This document shows positions 42,235 through 51,863 of a stretch of 64,000 bases of DNA, one piece after another; the stretch's first letter is position 1, and each line of letters begins with the position of its first letter. The stretch covers positions 4,030,001-4,094,000 of the forward strand of contig AP025252.1 in assembly GCA_016865505.2 (NCBI GenBank), written 5' to 3'. This DNA is from Bryobacterales bacterium F-183. GTDB taxonomy: Bacteria > Acidobacteriota > Terriglobia > Bryobacterales > Bryobacteraceae. The translations under genes were made by a program, and so were the position numbers. The notes under the pieces were generated by a model. That model had not been told where the DNA came from. It did no database searches and was given only the letters and a program-made list of their open reading frames with translations.

Positions 42235-42729
42235 ATGGTGGAACCTTCGGCAATGGCGCACCAGCTTCGGTATAGCGCCTGGGCCAGCCGCAAACTGCTC
42301 ACGTTTGCCCGCACGATACCCGAGGCCGATCTGACGCGGGATATGCATAATTCCCATGGGGGGATTTTGAAAACTTTTCAGCATATTTTTTACGCGGACC
42401 GGGTTTGGTATTCGCGTATGGTTCCGCCTGTGCAAAAGAATTTTGAAGATCCGGCACCGGGTCCGTCACTGGCGGAACTGGACGGAATCTGGTGGGAATT
42501 GTTGGATCGTTTTCAGGAGTGGGCTGGGCAACAGCAGGACTCGAATCGGGTGTTGGAATACCGAAACCTGAAGCAAGAGCCCTTTGCCAAGCCGGTGTAC
42601 CAGATTGTTACGCACGTGGTAAACCACGGCACGTACCACCGGGGGCAGATCGCTGCGATGCTGCGGCAGTGCGGGTACGCACCGCCGTCCACTGACTTTA
42701 TTTACTACGTGGATGGATTACGTGATTAG
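42235..42729 (+). CDS. DinB-family four-helix protein
   Basis: 164 residues from ATG 42235. DinB/YfiT fold with the metal triad His50 (FQHIFYADRVW), His131 and His135 (HVVNHGTYHRGQIAAML). Such proteins are metal-dependent thiol S-transferases or of unknown activity. No ribosome site is visible. TACCAT at 42221-42226 is followed by 8 bases and the ATG, so this may be another leaderless gene. Its end overlaps the start of the S41-like gene by 17 bases. Confidence 0.88.
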   Translation: MVEPSAMAHQLRYSAWASRKLLTFARTIPEADLTRDMHNSHGGILKTFQHIFYADRVWYSRMVPPVQKNFEDPAPGPSLAELDGIWWELLDRFQEWAGQQQDSNRVLEYRNLKQEPFAKPVYQIVTHVVNHGTYHRGQIAAMLRQCGYAPPSTDFIYYVDGLRD

Positions 42730-44473
42730 ACATCTTGCTTGTTTTCTCGCCCTGGCGGCGATGGCACAGGCAGAGCTGACTCCTGACCAGAAGGAAGTCC
42801 AGTTCCGCCAGATGGCTGGGTTGTACGCCAAGAACTACGCTCCCTACGAGTGGAAGCGCGATACGCAGGGGTTTGACCTGCTTGAAACCAAAGGCTGGAT
42901 TGCCCGGGCGAGGGCAACGGCTACCGATCTGGACTTTGCGGATCTGATGATTGAGTACGTGGCCAAGCTAAACGACGGCCACGATGTGGTGAGCTTACGG
43001 TCTGACTACTACGCCTATCTTGGTTTTGATGTTGATCTGTACGACGGCAAGCCGCTGATCGAGTACATCGATCGCTTTCAGTTGCCGCGTGCCTCGTTTG
43101 ATTTCGATATCGGCGATGAGTTGATCTCTGTGGACGGAGTGTCGGTCGCTGACATGACGGCGAAGTACTGGAAGTACTCAATCTGCGCCAACGACCGTTC
43201 GACATCGCGCTGGGCTTCCAGCTATTTCACCTATCGCCCGCAGGCTAGCATCCCGCGTGCGCATGAGATCGGCGACACGGCCGAGGTACGAATTCGTAAG
43301 GCGTCAACGGGTACCGAATCGACCGTTACGATTGCTTGGGACAAGGTTGGCACGCCGATGCTGAGCTTTGGGACGATACCCGAGTCGTTTTCGGTTCACC
43401 GCGAGGCGGGAAGGACATTCGATGGTCCAAGCGGATCATCTGCCGATGAAGAGCGTGCCAAGTTCAGGCAGTTGCAGGACCACCGGTCGCCGCGGGCAAC
43501 GGGCCGAATGAAGCGCCTGTCGTTGCAGGGTTTTGGTGCCAGATCGCCCCGGTGGACCGTACCGAGCGGGTTTACGCAGAGGCTGGGGCGACAGTCCCTG
43601 GATCAGTTCTACAGCGGTACGTACACGTCTGACGGCGTACGGATCGGGTACATCCGGATTCCGAGCTTTGTGCCGTTGTCCACGAGCCTCGCGGTGAATC
43701 AGTTTGCGAGCGAGGTGGCGTACATGCAAGCGAATACCGACGGGCTTGTTGTGGACGTCACGAACAATCCCGGGGGCTACGTCGACTATACGAATAGCCT
43801 GCTGCGGGGGCTGATGACGGAGCGCTTTCAGGTGATCGGGTTTGAGCTGCGCGCGACGTCCGGTTGGGTGAACGCATTTTCGCAGTTGCTGACGGAGTCC
43901 ATCGATTTCGGAGATCCGGAATGGGTGGTGAACTTCTGGAAGTACGAACTGCAGAATATCCAGGTGGCGAATGACCAGTTGCGCGGTCGCACCGGGCCGA
44001 TCGCTTTGGATGGTGGTCCTGACTTTGAACCGTCACTGGACCGGCCACCACTTTTGAGTTCCACGGGCGCGGTGGTTTCCTACCAGAAGCCGATTGTCCT
44101 GCTGGTGGATGAGATGACGGCGTCCGGCGGCGATGCGTTTGCCGCAACGATGCAAGATACGGGACGAGCGACCCTGGTGGGCAATCGGACCATGGGGCTG
44201 GGCGGAACGGTCGATTACTTTACGCTGGATGCCTATGCCGAGCTTGACTTGAGCATCACCACAGGGTTGATGGCGCGGAATCGAAACGTCGATACCAACG
44301 GTGAGTTCCCTACCGGAACAGTGATTGAGAATGTGGGCGTTCGGCCAGAGATCGCGAACGACTACATGACGGCTGACAACCTCACAAATGGTGGCCGTAC
44401 CTATGTGGCGAACTTCACTAAGGTGATCGTAGAAAAGGTTCGTGCACAGCAGCAGCAGGGAGGCCAGCAGTGA
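42713..44473 (+). CDS. Exported S41-family peptidase-like protein A
   Basis: 586 residues with signal peptide ending MAQA (residue ~20). Order: an N-terminal helical domain with YVAKLNDGHDVVSL, a PDZ-like segment (DFDIGDELISVDGVSVADM, near 140), a linker, then a tail-specific protease core with LVVDVTNNPGGYVDYTNSLL near 345-360 and LLVDEMTASGGDAFAA with likely nucleophile Ser471. RTMGLGGTVDY follows. The core fits S41 (Tsp/CtpA-like) enzymes but the usual catalytic Lys four residues on is replaced. Substrate unknown. Followed by a paralogue sharing the stop/start TGATG. Confidence 0.82.
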   Translation: MDYVIRHLACFLALAAMAQAELTPDQKEVQFRQMAGLYAKNYAPYEWKRDTQGFDLLETKGWIARARATATDLDFADLMIEYVAKLNDGHDVVSLRSDYYAYLGFDVDLYDGKPLIEYIDRFQLPRASFDFDIGDELISVDGVSVADMTAKYWKYSICANDRSTSRWASSYFTYRPQASIPRAHEIGDTAEVRIRKASTGTESTVTIAWDKVGTPMLSFGTIPESFSVHREAGRTFDGPSGSSADEERAKFRQLQDHRSPRATGRMKRLSLQGFGARSPRWTVPSGFTQRLGRQSLDQFYSGTYTSDGVRIGYIRIPSFVPLSTSLAVNQFASEVAYMQANTDGLVVDVTNNPGGYVDYTNSLLRGLMTERFQVIGFELRATSGWVNAFSQLLTESIDFGDPEWVVNFWKYELQNIQVANDQLRGRTGPIALDGGPDFEPSLDRPPLLSSTGAVVSYQKPIVLLVDEMTASGGDAFAATMQDTGRATLVGNRTMGLGGTVDYFTLDAYAELDLSITTGLMARNRNVDTNGEFPTGTVIENVGVRPEIANDYMTADNLTNGGRTYVANFTKVIVEKVRAQQQQGGQQ

Positions 44474-46215
44474 TGAAACGGGTTTTTGCGGGTCTTCTTG
44501 TGTGCGTGGCGGGTTTTGCGCAGCAGTTGACGGTCCAGCAGCGAGTGGATGATTTCCAGTATCTGGCCGGTATCGTCGCCAGAAACTCGGCGACGATTGG
44601 ATGGAAGAAGCAGGCGTTTGGTTTTGACGCTCGCAATCTGACGCCCTGGCTGGAACGAGTTCGGGCGGCGAAGGACGATGTTGAGTACTACGACATCCTC
44701 ATTGAGTACACGGCGAGCTTTCAGGACTACTACACATACCTGACGTTACCGAGCGATTTTGCTGCATGGATGGCATTCACGACGGATGTCTACGACGGTA
44801 AGGTGATTGTCCAAACGATTGACCGGAGCATCCTATCGACGCCCGAGTATGACATCGCCATCGGGGATGAGGTGGTGTCTATCGATGGAAGGCCGGTGGC
44901 GGACCTATTGCGTGCGTACGGCAAGTACTTTGTGGATAGCAATCCCGAGGCGACGCGTCGAGCGGCGGCCGAACTGCTCACCTACCGCCTGCAATCGTTT
45001 ATGCCGGTTGCGGCGCAGATTGGGACGGAAGCGAGTGTGGTGCTGAAGAAGGCCAATGGCGATATGGTCACGTTGGTCATCCCATGGGAGCGTGTGGGTA
45101 CGCCGTTGCGTGTGGGCCCGGTGCCGGACATTACAGCGTCATCCGCGCGTATGCCCGGCGTACCTCGTACGCCCCGGTCGGAGAGTGCGGCTGCTGGGGA
45201 GTTGTTGCTGCATGAGCGGGTTCGCGAAGAGATAGACAGCAGTGCGCGGAGGCGCGTGAGACGGCCAGCAGCGGTAGAGCTAAATGCTGCGGCCCAGGTC
45301 GAATCGGTGCTGCCTCGTATTGAGGGGATTGGTTCGTTGACCCCGATCTATGAGCTGCCCGAGACTTTTGTACAACGGCGAGGAACGTCGTTTGTGGATT
45401 GGTTCTTTTCCGGTAGCTTTACGTCGGCGGGCAAGCGCGTCGGCTTGATCCGGTTCGCGGAATGGAGCACGTCATCTACGTTTGCTTCGCAACTTGATGC
45501 CGAGGTCGCCTGGATGAACGCAAATACCGATGTTTTGGTGATCGACCAGATGCGTGACGATCTGACCAGTATCTGTGGGTCTGAAGCGGCAGCGGCGCGC
45601 TTTATTGGCAAGGGGTATCGCCAGCCGGGATTGCAGTTCCGGGCGACGTGGGCGAACGTGCAAACCTTTCAGGCGACGCTGGACAGCGCGATTGAAGGTG
45701 GCTCAAGTGCCGAAACGATCGCGCTGTACCAAGGCCTAGTGGATGAGTTGCGAGCGAAATACTACTCCGGTGGCGGCAATACTGAGCCGTTTCCGTTCTG
45801 CGGTACGTCGCTGGAGCGCAATCCAGCACGGCAGTCCAACGGGACGATCGTGAACTATGAGAAGCCGATTCTGTTGCTCACGGACGAGCTTTCGTCGGAC
45901 CACTTTGCAGCGACCGTTAAGGACAACCGTGAGTTTCCTGTGAAGCAGTTTGGAATGGCAACATCAGGACGTTTGGGTGTGAGCATCAACGGTCCGGGGG
46001 GCGCGTACACGGAGACGACGGTGCACGTTAAGGACGGCGTGGCGGTGCGAGCTAAGGCGACGAAGCGACCTGGTTTTCCGGAGACAACGTACCTGGAGAA
46101 TGCAGGCGTCTATCCCGAGATCGTGCAGAGCTACATGACGATGGAGAACCTCACAACCAAGGGCGCCGCCTACGTGGCAGCGTTTACCAAGGCTGCGCTA
46201 GAGCTAATCCAGTAA
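44473..46215 (+). CDS. Exported S41-like protein B with degraded active site
   Basis: 580 residues from ATG 44473, preceded by GGGAGG; GTG 44470 is in frame. Signal peptide KRVFAGLLVCVAGFAQ. It is a paralogue of the preceding protein along its whole length: DIAIGDEVVSIDGRPVADL (PDZ), WDWFFSGSFTSAGKRVGLIRF-like core entry, and the same ending (YLENAGVYPEIVQSYMTMENLTTKG in parts). The glycine-rich NNPGG loop is replaced by MRDDLTSICG, and TASGGDAFAAT is replaced by LSSDHFAAT, lacking the Gly pair. It is probably catalytically dead and may regulate or pair with protein A. Confidence 0.8.
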   Translation: MKRVFAGLLVCVAGFAQQLTVQQRVDDFQYLAGIVARNSATIGWKKQAFGFDARNLTPWLERVRAAKDDVEYYDILIEYTASFQDYYTYLTLPSDFAAWMAFTTDVYDGKVIVQTIDRSILSTPEYDIAIGDEVVSIDGRPVADLLRAYGKYFVDSNPEATRRAAAELLTYRLQSFMPVAAQIGTEASVVLKKANGDMVTLVIPWERVGTPLRVGPVPDITASSARMPGVPRTPRSESAAAGELLLHERVREEIDSSARRRVRRPAAVELNAAAQVESVLPRIEGIGSLTPIYELPETFVQRRGTSFVDWFFSGSFTSAGKRVGLIRFAEWSTSSTFASQLDAEVAWMNANTDVLVIDQMRDDLTSICGSEAAAARFIGKGYRQPGLQFRATWANVQTFQATLDSAIEGGSSAETIALYQGLVDELRAKYYSGGGNTEPFPFCGTSLERNPARQSNGTIVNYEKPILLLTDELSSDHFAATVKDNREFPVKQFGMATSGRLGVSINGPGGAYTETTVHVKDGVAVRAKATKRPGFPETTYLENAGVYPEIVQSYMTMENLTTKGAAYVAAFTKAALELIQ

Positions 46216-47397
46216 GCTGACGCAGGCCATCTCTTTCTGATTGCGAACAACCAGCTTGCCTTCTGCGAGGGCAGGCTGGTTCCAGGTTTTGTCGCGCAGG
46301 ATCTGGGCTTTGCTGAGTTCCTGAAACTGAGCGGGGTCCGCCTTGACCAGTGCCACTTCGCCCGATTCCGCGGTTATCAACAGTTGACCCTGTTTGGCGA
46401 GCAGCGCCACCTGGCCGTAACCATAGCGACCGCCCTTCCACTTGCGTTGTCCGGTCGCGACATCGATACAGCTCAAGATGTTCTCGTCGAGGCCGTAGAC
46501 GAAGCCGTTGAAGTAAACCGAACTGTTGAACTTGTTCTTCAAGAGCTTGTTTTCCCAGATGGTAATGGCCTTGCCATTCTTGACTTCAATGAGTGCTGCG
46601 CCGTGGCCGTAGCCGGAAGAAATGAGCATACGGTCGTTGCCGATCAGCACAGGCTGCGCAGCATTGACGTCGTAGCTTGTGGCCCAGGGAAACTCCCAAA
46701 GCAGCGTCCCTTTGGCCGGGTCAAGGCCGACGGTACGCGTTGCCGTCATCGCCAGTGCCTGTTGGATGCCGTTGAGCGTTACGAGCATCGGCGACGCGTA
46801 GGCCGGGTCGTCGCCGAGGGCGCCCCAGGCCAGCTTTCCCGTGGTCTTTTCGTAGGCCACGATTGACTTTGCGTTCTTGCCGCCCGCGTGTGTGATCAGG
46901 AGATTGCCAGCGATGAGCGGCGAGACTGAAACTCCATACGGCGCCGCCTTGCCGCCGTTCTCCTGCAGGATGTTGTGACGCCAAATGAGACGCCCTGTTG
47001 TGGCATCGAGCGCGCGAAGCTCGCCTTGCGCACCCTGGCAATACACGACACCAGCGTCGAAGGTCGGTGTAGAGCGAGGTCCGTCGCCGCCAAGGAAGGA
47101 GTTGAAGTCAGCGTCCCAGGAGTTGAGCCAGAGCACCTTGCCGGTTGCGAGGTCGTAGGCGGCTGCAACTTCCTGCTTCTTCCGTTGCTCGATGGTGAAG
47201 ACCTTGCCCGCAGCGATGCTGACGCCGGCATATCCATTGCCGACTGGTACCTTCCAATGCACGCGCCAGGAAGGGGTTGGCCGGGAATCGCCTTTGTACA
47301 CACCGTCGCGTTCTGTGCCCCTGTGGGCCGGCCAATCCTGTTCCGCGAGCAGTAGTGCGGTGGCGGTCAGAAAGCAGATCAGCACAGCTTGGTTCAT
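46204..47397 (-). CDS. Exported PQQ-like beta-propeller protein
   Basis: 397 residues from ATG 47397, which begins the signal peptide MNQAVLICFLTATALLLAEQ; an upstream in-frame start at 47418 is less likely. Propeller blades with the PQQ-repeat pattern AxDxxTGKxLW are clear: YDLATGKVLWLNSWD, LDATTGRLIWRHN, YEKTTGKLAWGAL, LDPAKGTLLWEFPW and IDVATGQRKWKGG. The first segment QDWPAHRGTERDGVY is typical of secreted propellers in acidobacteria and planctomycetes. No dehydrogenase residues are visible, so it is probably structural or binding. The 3' end overlaps the convergent S41-like gene by 12 bases. Confidence 0.88.
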   Translation of the reverse strand: MNQAVLICFLTATALLLAEQDWPAHRGTERDGVYKGDSRPTPSWRVHWKVPVGNGYAGVSIAAGKVFTIEQRKKQEVAAAYDLATGKVLWLNSWDADFNSFLGGDGPRSTPTFDAGVVYCQGAQGELRALDATTGRLIWRHNILQENGGKAAPYGVSVSPLIAGNLLITHAGGKNAKSIVAYEKTTGKLAWGALGDDPAYASPMLVTLNGIQQALAMTATRTVGLDPAKGTLLWEFPWATSYDVNAAQPVLIGNDRMLISSGYGHGAALIEVKNGKAITIWENKLLKNKFNSSVYFNGFVYGLDENILSCIDVATGQRKWKGGRYGYGQVALLAKQGQLLITAESGEVALVKADPAQFQELSKAQILRDKTWNQPALAEGKLVVRNQKEMACVSLLD

Positions 47398-47408
47398 ATC
47401 TTTCGGTA

Positions 47409-48206
47409 TTATCCCCATTCGAATCCTGTCAAGGCGTAGATGAGACTTGGGTCCTCGGCGACGTTTTTTCCTCCAAGACTCATGCGGAGCAGGCGGCGAG
47501 CAGGGGTAAAGCGAAGCTCATGTGCAAGTTGCCGGGCCTTGGGGTGGGATTCGAATAAGTCCCAGATGAGCGGGTTGCTTGAATTTCGAGCAGTTGCCCA
47601 ACCGGCAAGAAGCCTTGCGGACTCCTCTGTTTCGGACACACAGGGACCGAATTGCGCGGACTGCCGGCCCGGGCGATGCATGGCGAACCCATCGCCTGTG
47701 CTGCAGATGTTGGGGAAACTGGCTAGCAGTGCGGTACGATCGGCACCAAAGGCAGCGCGGTCCAGGTCCAGGATCGGCTCGCCGCCGTCGGTAAGCTCCG
47801 TGGAACAGGATGTAGAAGATGGTTGGCGTGACCATCGTTCCACCACACACTCATCCTCAAAGCCGTACTTGCGATAGACCGGCGCGCCGAGGTCGGTGGC
47901 ATCGAGCTTGACGCAGTAGACGTCCGAGCAATGGTCCAGTGCCGCTTGCACCAAGGTCGATGCAAGGCCACGACCGCGATATGCAGGCAAGGTGAGCACC
48001 ATGCCGATCCAGGCAAGGTCGCGATTTCCGTAGATCATGGCGCTTGCTGATGCGACAATCTGTCCGTCAAGCTCTGTGCAGAAGCAGTCGGCCAGATGAA
48101 GAATTCTTCTCCAGTCCTCTTCGGTTTGGTTCCAATTTGCCGAGGTGGAGAGGTTCAGAGCCTGGGGCAGATCTGCAGGGGCCATTTGACGTACTCGCGC
48201 GTTCAC
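47409..48206 (-). CDS. GNAT family N-acetyltransferase
   Basis: 265 residues from GTG 48206; a longer frame runs into the divergent TonB receptor promoter. The first half is a GNAT domain: VRQMAPADLPQALNLS, WIGMVLTLPAYRGRGLASTLVQAA (acetyl-CoA loop RGRGLA), and LDATDLGAPVYRKYGF. The second half (from about 140) resembles the second domain of tandem GNAT or YitH-like proteins (DRAAFGADRTALLASF, GRQSAQFGPCV). Substrate unknown. Divergent from the TonB receptor gene; it ends 11 bases before the propeller start on the same strand. Confidence 0.88.
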   Translation of the reverse strand: MNARVRQMAPADLPQALNLSTSANWNQTEEDWRRILHLADCFCTELDGQIVASASAMIYGNRDLAWIGMVLTLPAYRGRGLASTLVQAALDHCSDVYCVKLDATDLGAPVYRKYGFEDECVVERWSRQPSSTSCSTELTDGGEPILDLDRAAFGADRTALLASFPNICSTGDGFAMHRPGRQSAQFGPCVSETEESARLLAGWATARNSSNPLIWDLFESHPKARQLAHELRFTPARRLLRMSLGGKNVAEDPSLIYALTGFEWG

Positions 48207-48261
48207 AACCCTAGTGTGATATAAGTCTTGCCAGTCTTTTTGTCCCTTGGAGGAACTGTCT

Positions 48262-51200
48262 GTGACCCTTCTTCGTCGAATCGCGGCCACGCTGCTGCCG
48301 CTCTTACTGGTTGGCCAGATGGCAACCGCTCAGTCTGAGCGAGGCAACGTGACAGGGCTGGTGACCGACCCGACCGGTGCGGCAATCGCGGGTGCCGAGA
48401 TTCAAATTATCAATACGGGTACAAACGAAACCTGGCGAGGCGTATCGGGTACCGGCGGCGAGTTCAACGCCCCGAACCTATTGCCCGGTGCGTATCGTAT
48501 GGAGGTCTCGTCGCAGGGCTTTCGTCGATTCATTCGCACGGGGATCGTGGTGGCGGCCGCGGGTACGGCACGCGTGGAGGTGACGCTGACTTTGGGCCAA
48601 GTGTCGGACCAGGTCGAAGTTTCAGCCGCAGTGTCCACGATCCAGACTGAGAATGCCAAAGTGTCGACCCAGGTCCAGAACAAGCTTGTCGATGAGTTGC
48701 CGCTGGTTGTCGGCGGCGCGATGCGCAGCCCGTTCAACCTTGTCGCGGTTGTCCCCGAGGCTCGTGGATCTGGTTCGTCTTTCGCGCTGGGCGGAGGTCA
48801 GGCTGGTCAGTGGGATGCGACGCTCGACGGACATAGCGTTGGTACCAATCGCGCGGCAGATACCGCGGAGGCAGCCTTAAACACGCCGTCGGTGGAAGCG
48901 CTGACCGAGTTCACGGTTGACACCAATGGCTTCAAGGCAGAGTACGGACAGGCCGGCGGCGGTGTCATGACGTTTGCCTCGAAGTCCGGCACCAACAAGC
49001 TGCACGGGTCTGCGTACAACTTTCTGCGCAACGACAAGATGGATGCTCGCGGGTTCTTTGCTCGTACGCGGTCCATTTACCGGCAGAACGACTTTGGCGG
49101 AACGATTTCGGGTCCAATTGTGATTCCGAAGGTGTACAACGGCAAGGACAAGACGTTCTTCTTTGTGTCTTTTGAGGGGTTCCGGAATCGCGTGGGCGCA
49201 AACGCGACGATTCTTTCTGTGCCGACGGCGGAGATGTACAAGGGCGATTTTACTAAGTGGGTGGATCAGAACAATCGGCTGATTCCAATTTACGATCCGT
49301 CCACAACGCGCGCGAATCCGAATGGCGTAGGATCGATTCGCGATGTGTTCCCGGGGAATGTGATTCCCACCAGCCGTTTCTCGCAGACCGCTGCTTCCAT
49401 TCTTCCGTTTGCCAATTCGGTGGTTCCGAATATGGGCGCGGCGCCTGGCACCAGTGGCTACGTGCGGCAAAACTATCAGGTGCTGGGCGGGACAACGGTG
49501 ACCCCGACCGACAAATGGTCCGCCAAGGGAGATCACCTCCTCACGAGCAACCAGCGCCTGAGCTTTTTGTGGAATAGCACGAAGTACCGCAACGAGCCGG
49601 GTCCTGCAGGGCCCCCCGGATTGCCGGTTCCACTGTGGAGCGGCTCGATTCAGGCATGGGACACGAGTGCGTATCGCGTGAGCCATGACTGGACGGTGAA
49701 TTCGCGGATGATCAACCACCTGTCGTTCGCGACGAATACCTTTAGCAAGAACAGCTTCTCCGCAAACGTGGACCAGAATTGGGGTAGCAAAGTCTGTATC
49801 AAGAATGCGGTGAACTGCGACCAGAATTTTCCGACATTGAACTTCACGGAGTTCTCGACTTGGGGGTCGCCATCCTACAACGGTACGGAGCAGCCGGGTT
49901 GGGGTGTGAAAGACGACTTTAGCTGGATTCGTGGATCGCACAGCCTGAAGTTCGGGTTCCAACTGCAGGACCAGAACGCCAATGGCTTCGGGCAGCAGGA
50001 TATTGCGGGTCGTGCAGATTTCAGCTTCTTGTCCACCAGCATTCCTGGTTCGACGTCGTTCCCCGCCGCGGGTGGCAGCAGTTTTGCGTCGTTCCTGGTC
50101 GGCGATGCGTTTCTGGGACGCACAGAAACGATTCGCCAGGTGCCGCAGAAGTATCGCTACTACGGTATGTACGCACAGGATGACTGGCGCATCAATCGCA
50201 AGTTGGTCTTCAACTACGGCTTGCGCTTTGACACCACGTTGCCTCCTGTGAACTCTCGTGACGAGTACTCCGACTTCGATCCGACACGCCCGAATCCGGG
50301 GGCTGGCAACATTCCGGGAGCGCTCATTTTTGCCGGCGACGGCCCGGGCAGGGAAGGGCGGCGGTCGCTTGTCCCCGGTTGGTATGGCGGTTGGGGACCG
50401 CGTCTCGGCATTGCGTACACGCCTTGGAATCGCACGACGTTCCGAGCGGGTTACGGACGGTCTTTCTCTCGCGTGACGGCAGCAGGGAGCAGCGGTCACT
50501 TCGCAGGCTTCATCGGCCAGTACGTTTTTGAGAACACGTCGCAAGGTGTACAGCCCACGTTCCGCCTGGATCAAGGACTGCCAGCGTACAAGCTGCCGCC
50601 GCTGATTGATCCCGCCTTCTCGAACGGCAACACGGTGGATTATTGGAACGGTCAGGACGCCACGCGGGCGCCTGAAAGCAATAGCTGGACCTTCAACATT
50701 CAGCATCAGGTAACTTCGAACCTGGTGCTCGAGGTGGGCTACAACGGCAGTTCCGGCAGCCATCTGCCAGCCAATCTGTTGAGCTTCAATCAAGTCCCAA
50801 CGGCGACAGTAAACGGCCTCATTGCGCAGTACGGCAACGCGCAGGCTTTGGCTTTGCTCCGGGCGAACATTACGTCGGCCACTGCGCAACAGGCTGGTAT
50901 GCGAGCCCCATATGCTGGCTTTACAGGAACGGTCGCGCAGTCTTTGCGGCCTTTCCCCCAGTACCTGAACATCATCACCGGTACGCAAGGGAATGGCGAC
51001 AAGAGCGGACATTCCAGCTATCACGCCTTTGTTTTAAAGGCGGACCGGCGTTTTGCCAAGGGACTTACGTTCCAGTGGAATTACCTTTTCTCCAAGCTGC
51101 TAACGGATACCGATACGTATGCGGCGAATCAGGCGGCCGCCATGGACCACTACAATCGCGGGCTTGAAAAGTCGATCGGCCAGTTTGACCAGACGCATGC

Positions 51201-51744
51201 CTTGAAGTTTTCGACCATTTTTGACCTGCCGTTTGGCAAGGGTCAGCGGTGGGCGCAGAAGGGCCTGCTTTCGCACGTCATTGGCGGTTGGCGAGTGGCA
51301 GCGATTCAGGTCTATTCCAGTGGATTCCCAATTGCGTTGACGCGGAACAACCCACTGCCTATCTTCAATGGCGCGACGCGGCCATTCGTAACGACTTATG
51401 AAGGATGGCGCGGCAAAATCGCAGGTGAGAAGTTTGATCCCGCTGTTGATCGCTTCCTCGATCGTTCGGTGTTCCCGACGCAAACCGCTTATTTTGGGAA
51501 TGCGACGAGGTACAACCCGAAAGTGCGTGCGTTCTGGAATCAGAACGAGAACATCAGCCTGGCGAAAACCTTCCAGATTGGTGAGGCCCTACGGTTGGAT
51601 CTACGCGGTGAGGCCTTCAATATCTTCAACCGCACTGTGTTTGGCATTGGTAGCACCAACATCGATGCGGCAACGTTTGGCGTCGTCACCAATCAGGTGA
51701 ACGACCCGCGCCAAATGCAGGTGGCATTGAAACTTTACTGGTAG
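48262..51744 (+). CDS. Oar-like TonB-dependent receptor
   Basis: 1160 residues from GTG 48262 with GGAGGA at 48249-48254. Signal peptide RIAATLLPLLLVGQMATAQ. Residues about 27-115 form the carboxypeptidase-regulatory beta-sandwich (GLVTDPTGAAIAGAEIQI). A plug domain follows (TEFTVDTNGFKAEYGQAGGGV). The beta-barrel extends to the C-terminus, ending QMQVALKLYW, with a final aromatic residue. Barrel landmarks include LKFGFQLQDQNANGFGQ and YAQDDWRINRKLVFNYGLRFD in parts. This family is expanded in acidobacteria and thought to import glycans or other large substrates. A three-way-junction structure lies 12 bases after the stop. Confidence 0.93.
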   Translation: MTLLRRIAATLLPLLLVGQMATAQSERGNVTGLVTDPTGAAIAGAEIQIINTGTNETWRGVSGTGGEFNAPNLLPGAYRMEVSSQGFRRFIRTGIVVAAAGTARVEVTLTLGQVSDQVEVSAAVSTIQTENAKVSTQVQNKLVDELPLVVGGAMRSPFNLVAVVPEARGSGSSFALGGGQAGQWDATLDGHSVGTNRAADTAEAALNTPSVEALTEFTVDTNGFKAEYGQAGGGVMTFASKSGTNKLHGSAYNFLRNDKMDARGFFARTRSIYRQNDFGGTISGPIVIPKVYNGKDKTFFFVSFEGFRNRVGANATILSVPTAEMYKGDFTKWVDQNNRLIPIYDPSTTRANPNGVGSIRDVFPGNVIPTSRFSQTAASILPFANSVVPNMGAAPGTSGYVRQNYQVLGGTTVTPTDKWSAKGDHLLTSNQRLSFLWNSTKYRNEPGPAGPPGLPVPLWSGSIQAWDTSAYRVSHDWTVNSRMINHLSFATNTFSKNSFSANVDQNWGSKVCIKNAVNCDQNFPTLNFTEFSTWGSPSYNGTEQPGWGVKDDFSWIRGSHSLKFGFQLQDQNANGFGQQDIAGRADFSFLSTSIPGSTSFPAAGGSSFASFLVGDAFLGRTETIRQVPQKYRYYGMYAQDDWRINRKLVFNYGLRFDTTLPPVNSRDEYSDFDPTRPNPGAGNIPGALIFAGDGPGREGRRSLVPGWYGGWGPRLGIAYTPWNRTTFRAGYGRSFSRVTAAGSSGHFAGFIGQYVFENTSQGVQPTFRLDQGLPAYKLPPLIDPAFSNGNTVDYWNGQDATRAPESNSWTFNIQHQVTSNLVLEVGYNGSSGSHLPANLLSFNQVPTATVNGLIAQYGNAQALALLRANITSATAQQAGMRAPYAGFTGTVAQSLRPFPQYLNIITGTQGNGDKSGHSSYHAFVLKADRRFAKGLTFQWNYLFSKLLTDTDTYAANQAAAMDHYNRGLEKSIGQFDQTHALKFSTIFDLPFGKGQRWAQKGLLSHVIGGWRVAAIQVYSSGFPIALTRNNPLPIFNGATRPFVTTYEGWRGKIAGEKFDPAVDRFLDRSVFPTQTAYFGNATRYNPKVRAFWNQNENISLAKTFQIGEALRLDLRGEAFNIFNRTVFGIGSTNIDAATFGVVTNQVNDPRQMQVALKLYW

Positions 51745-51756
51745 CGCAGAGCGTTA

Positions 51757-51863
51757 CAAAGGATGCCGGGTCTTGAGCGGTTAGTTCTTCGGATGTTTTA
51801 GCATCCCCACTCAAGACCAACAGACAAGGGAAACGACAAAAACCTTGTCTCCGGCATCCTTTG
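51757..51863. other. Three-way-junction structured element after the TonB receptor
   Basis: P1: 51757-51769 (CAAAGGATGCCGG) pairs perfectly with 51851-51863. P2: GTCTTGAG 51770-51777 with CTCAAGAC 51810-51817, enclosing a smaller hairpin GGATG 51791-51795 / CATCC 51802-51806. P3: AGACAAGG 51822-51829 with CCTTGTCT 51843-51850. P2 starts directly after P1, and P3 ends directly before the P1 return strand. A second CAAAGG at 51870-51875 can pair with the P1 3' strand (CCTTTG 51858-51863), giving an alternative fold. There is no T-run, so it is not a simple terminator. It could be a 3'-UTR RNA, processing signal or small repeat element; strand unknown. Confidence 0.65.

Noticed and set aside
48877-51024. 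715-residue open frame on the minus strand inside the TonB receptor gene
   Set aside because: It is the antisense shadow of a high-GC gene: Arg/Ala/Val-rich, without any family pattern, while the plus strand has a full receptor.
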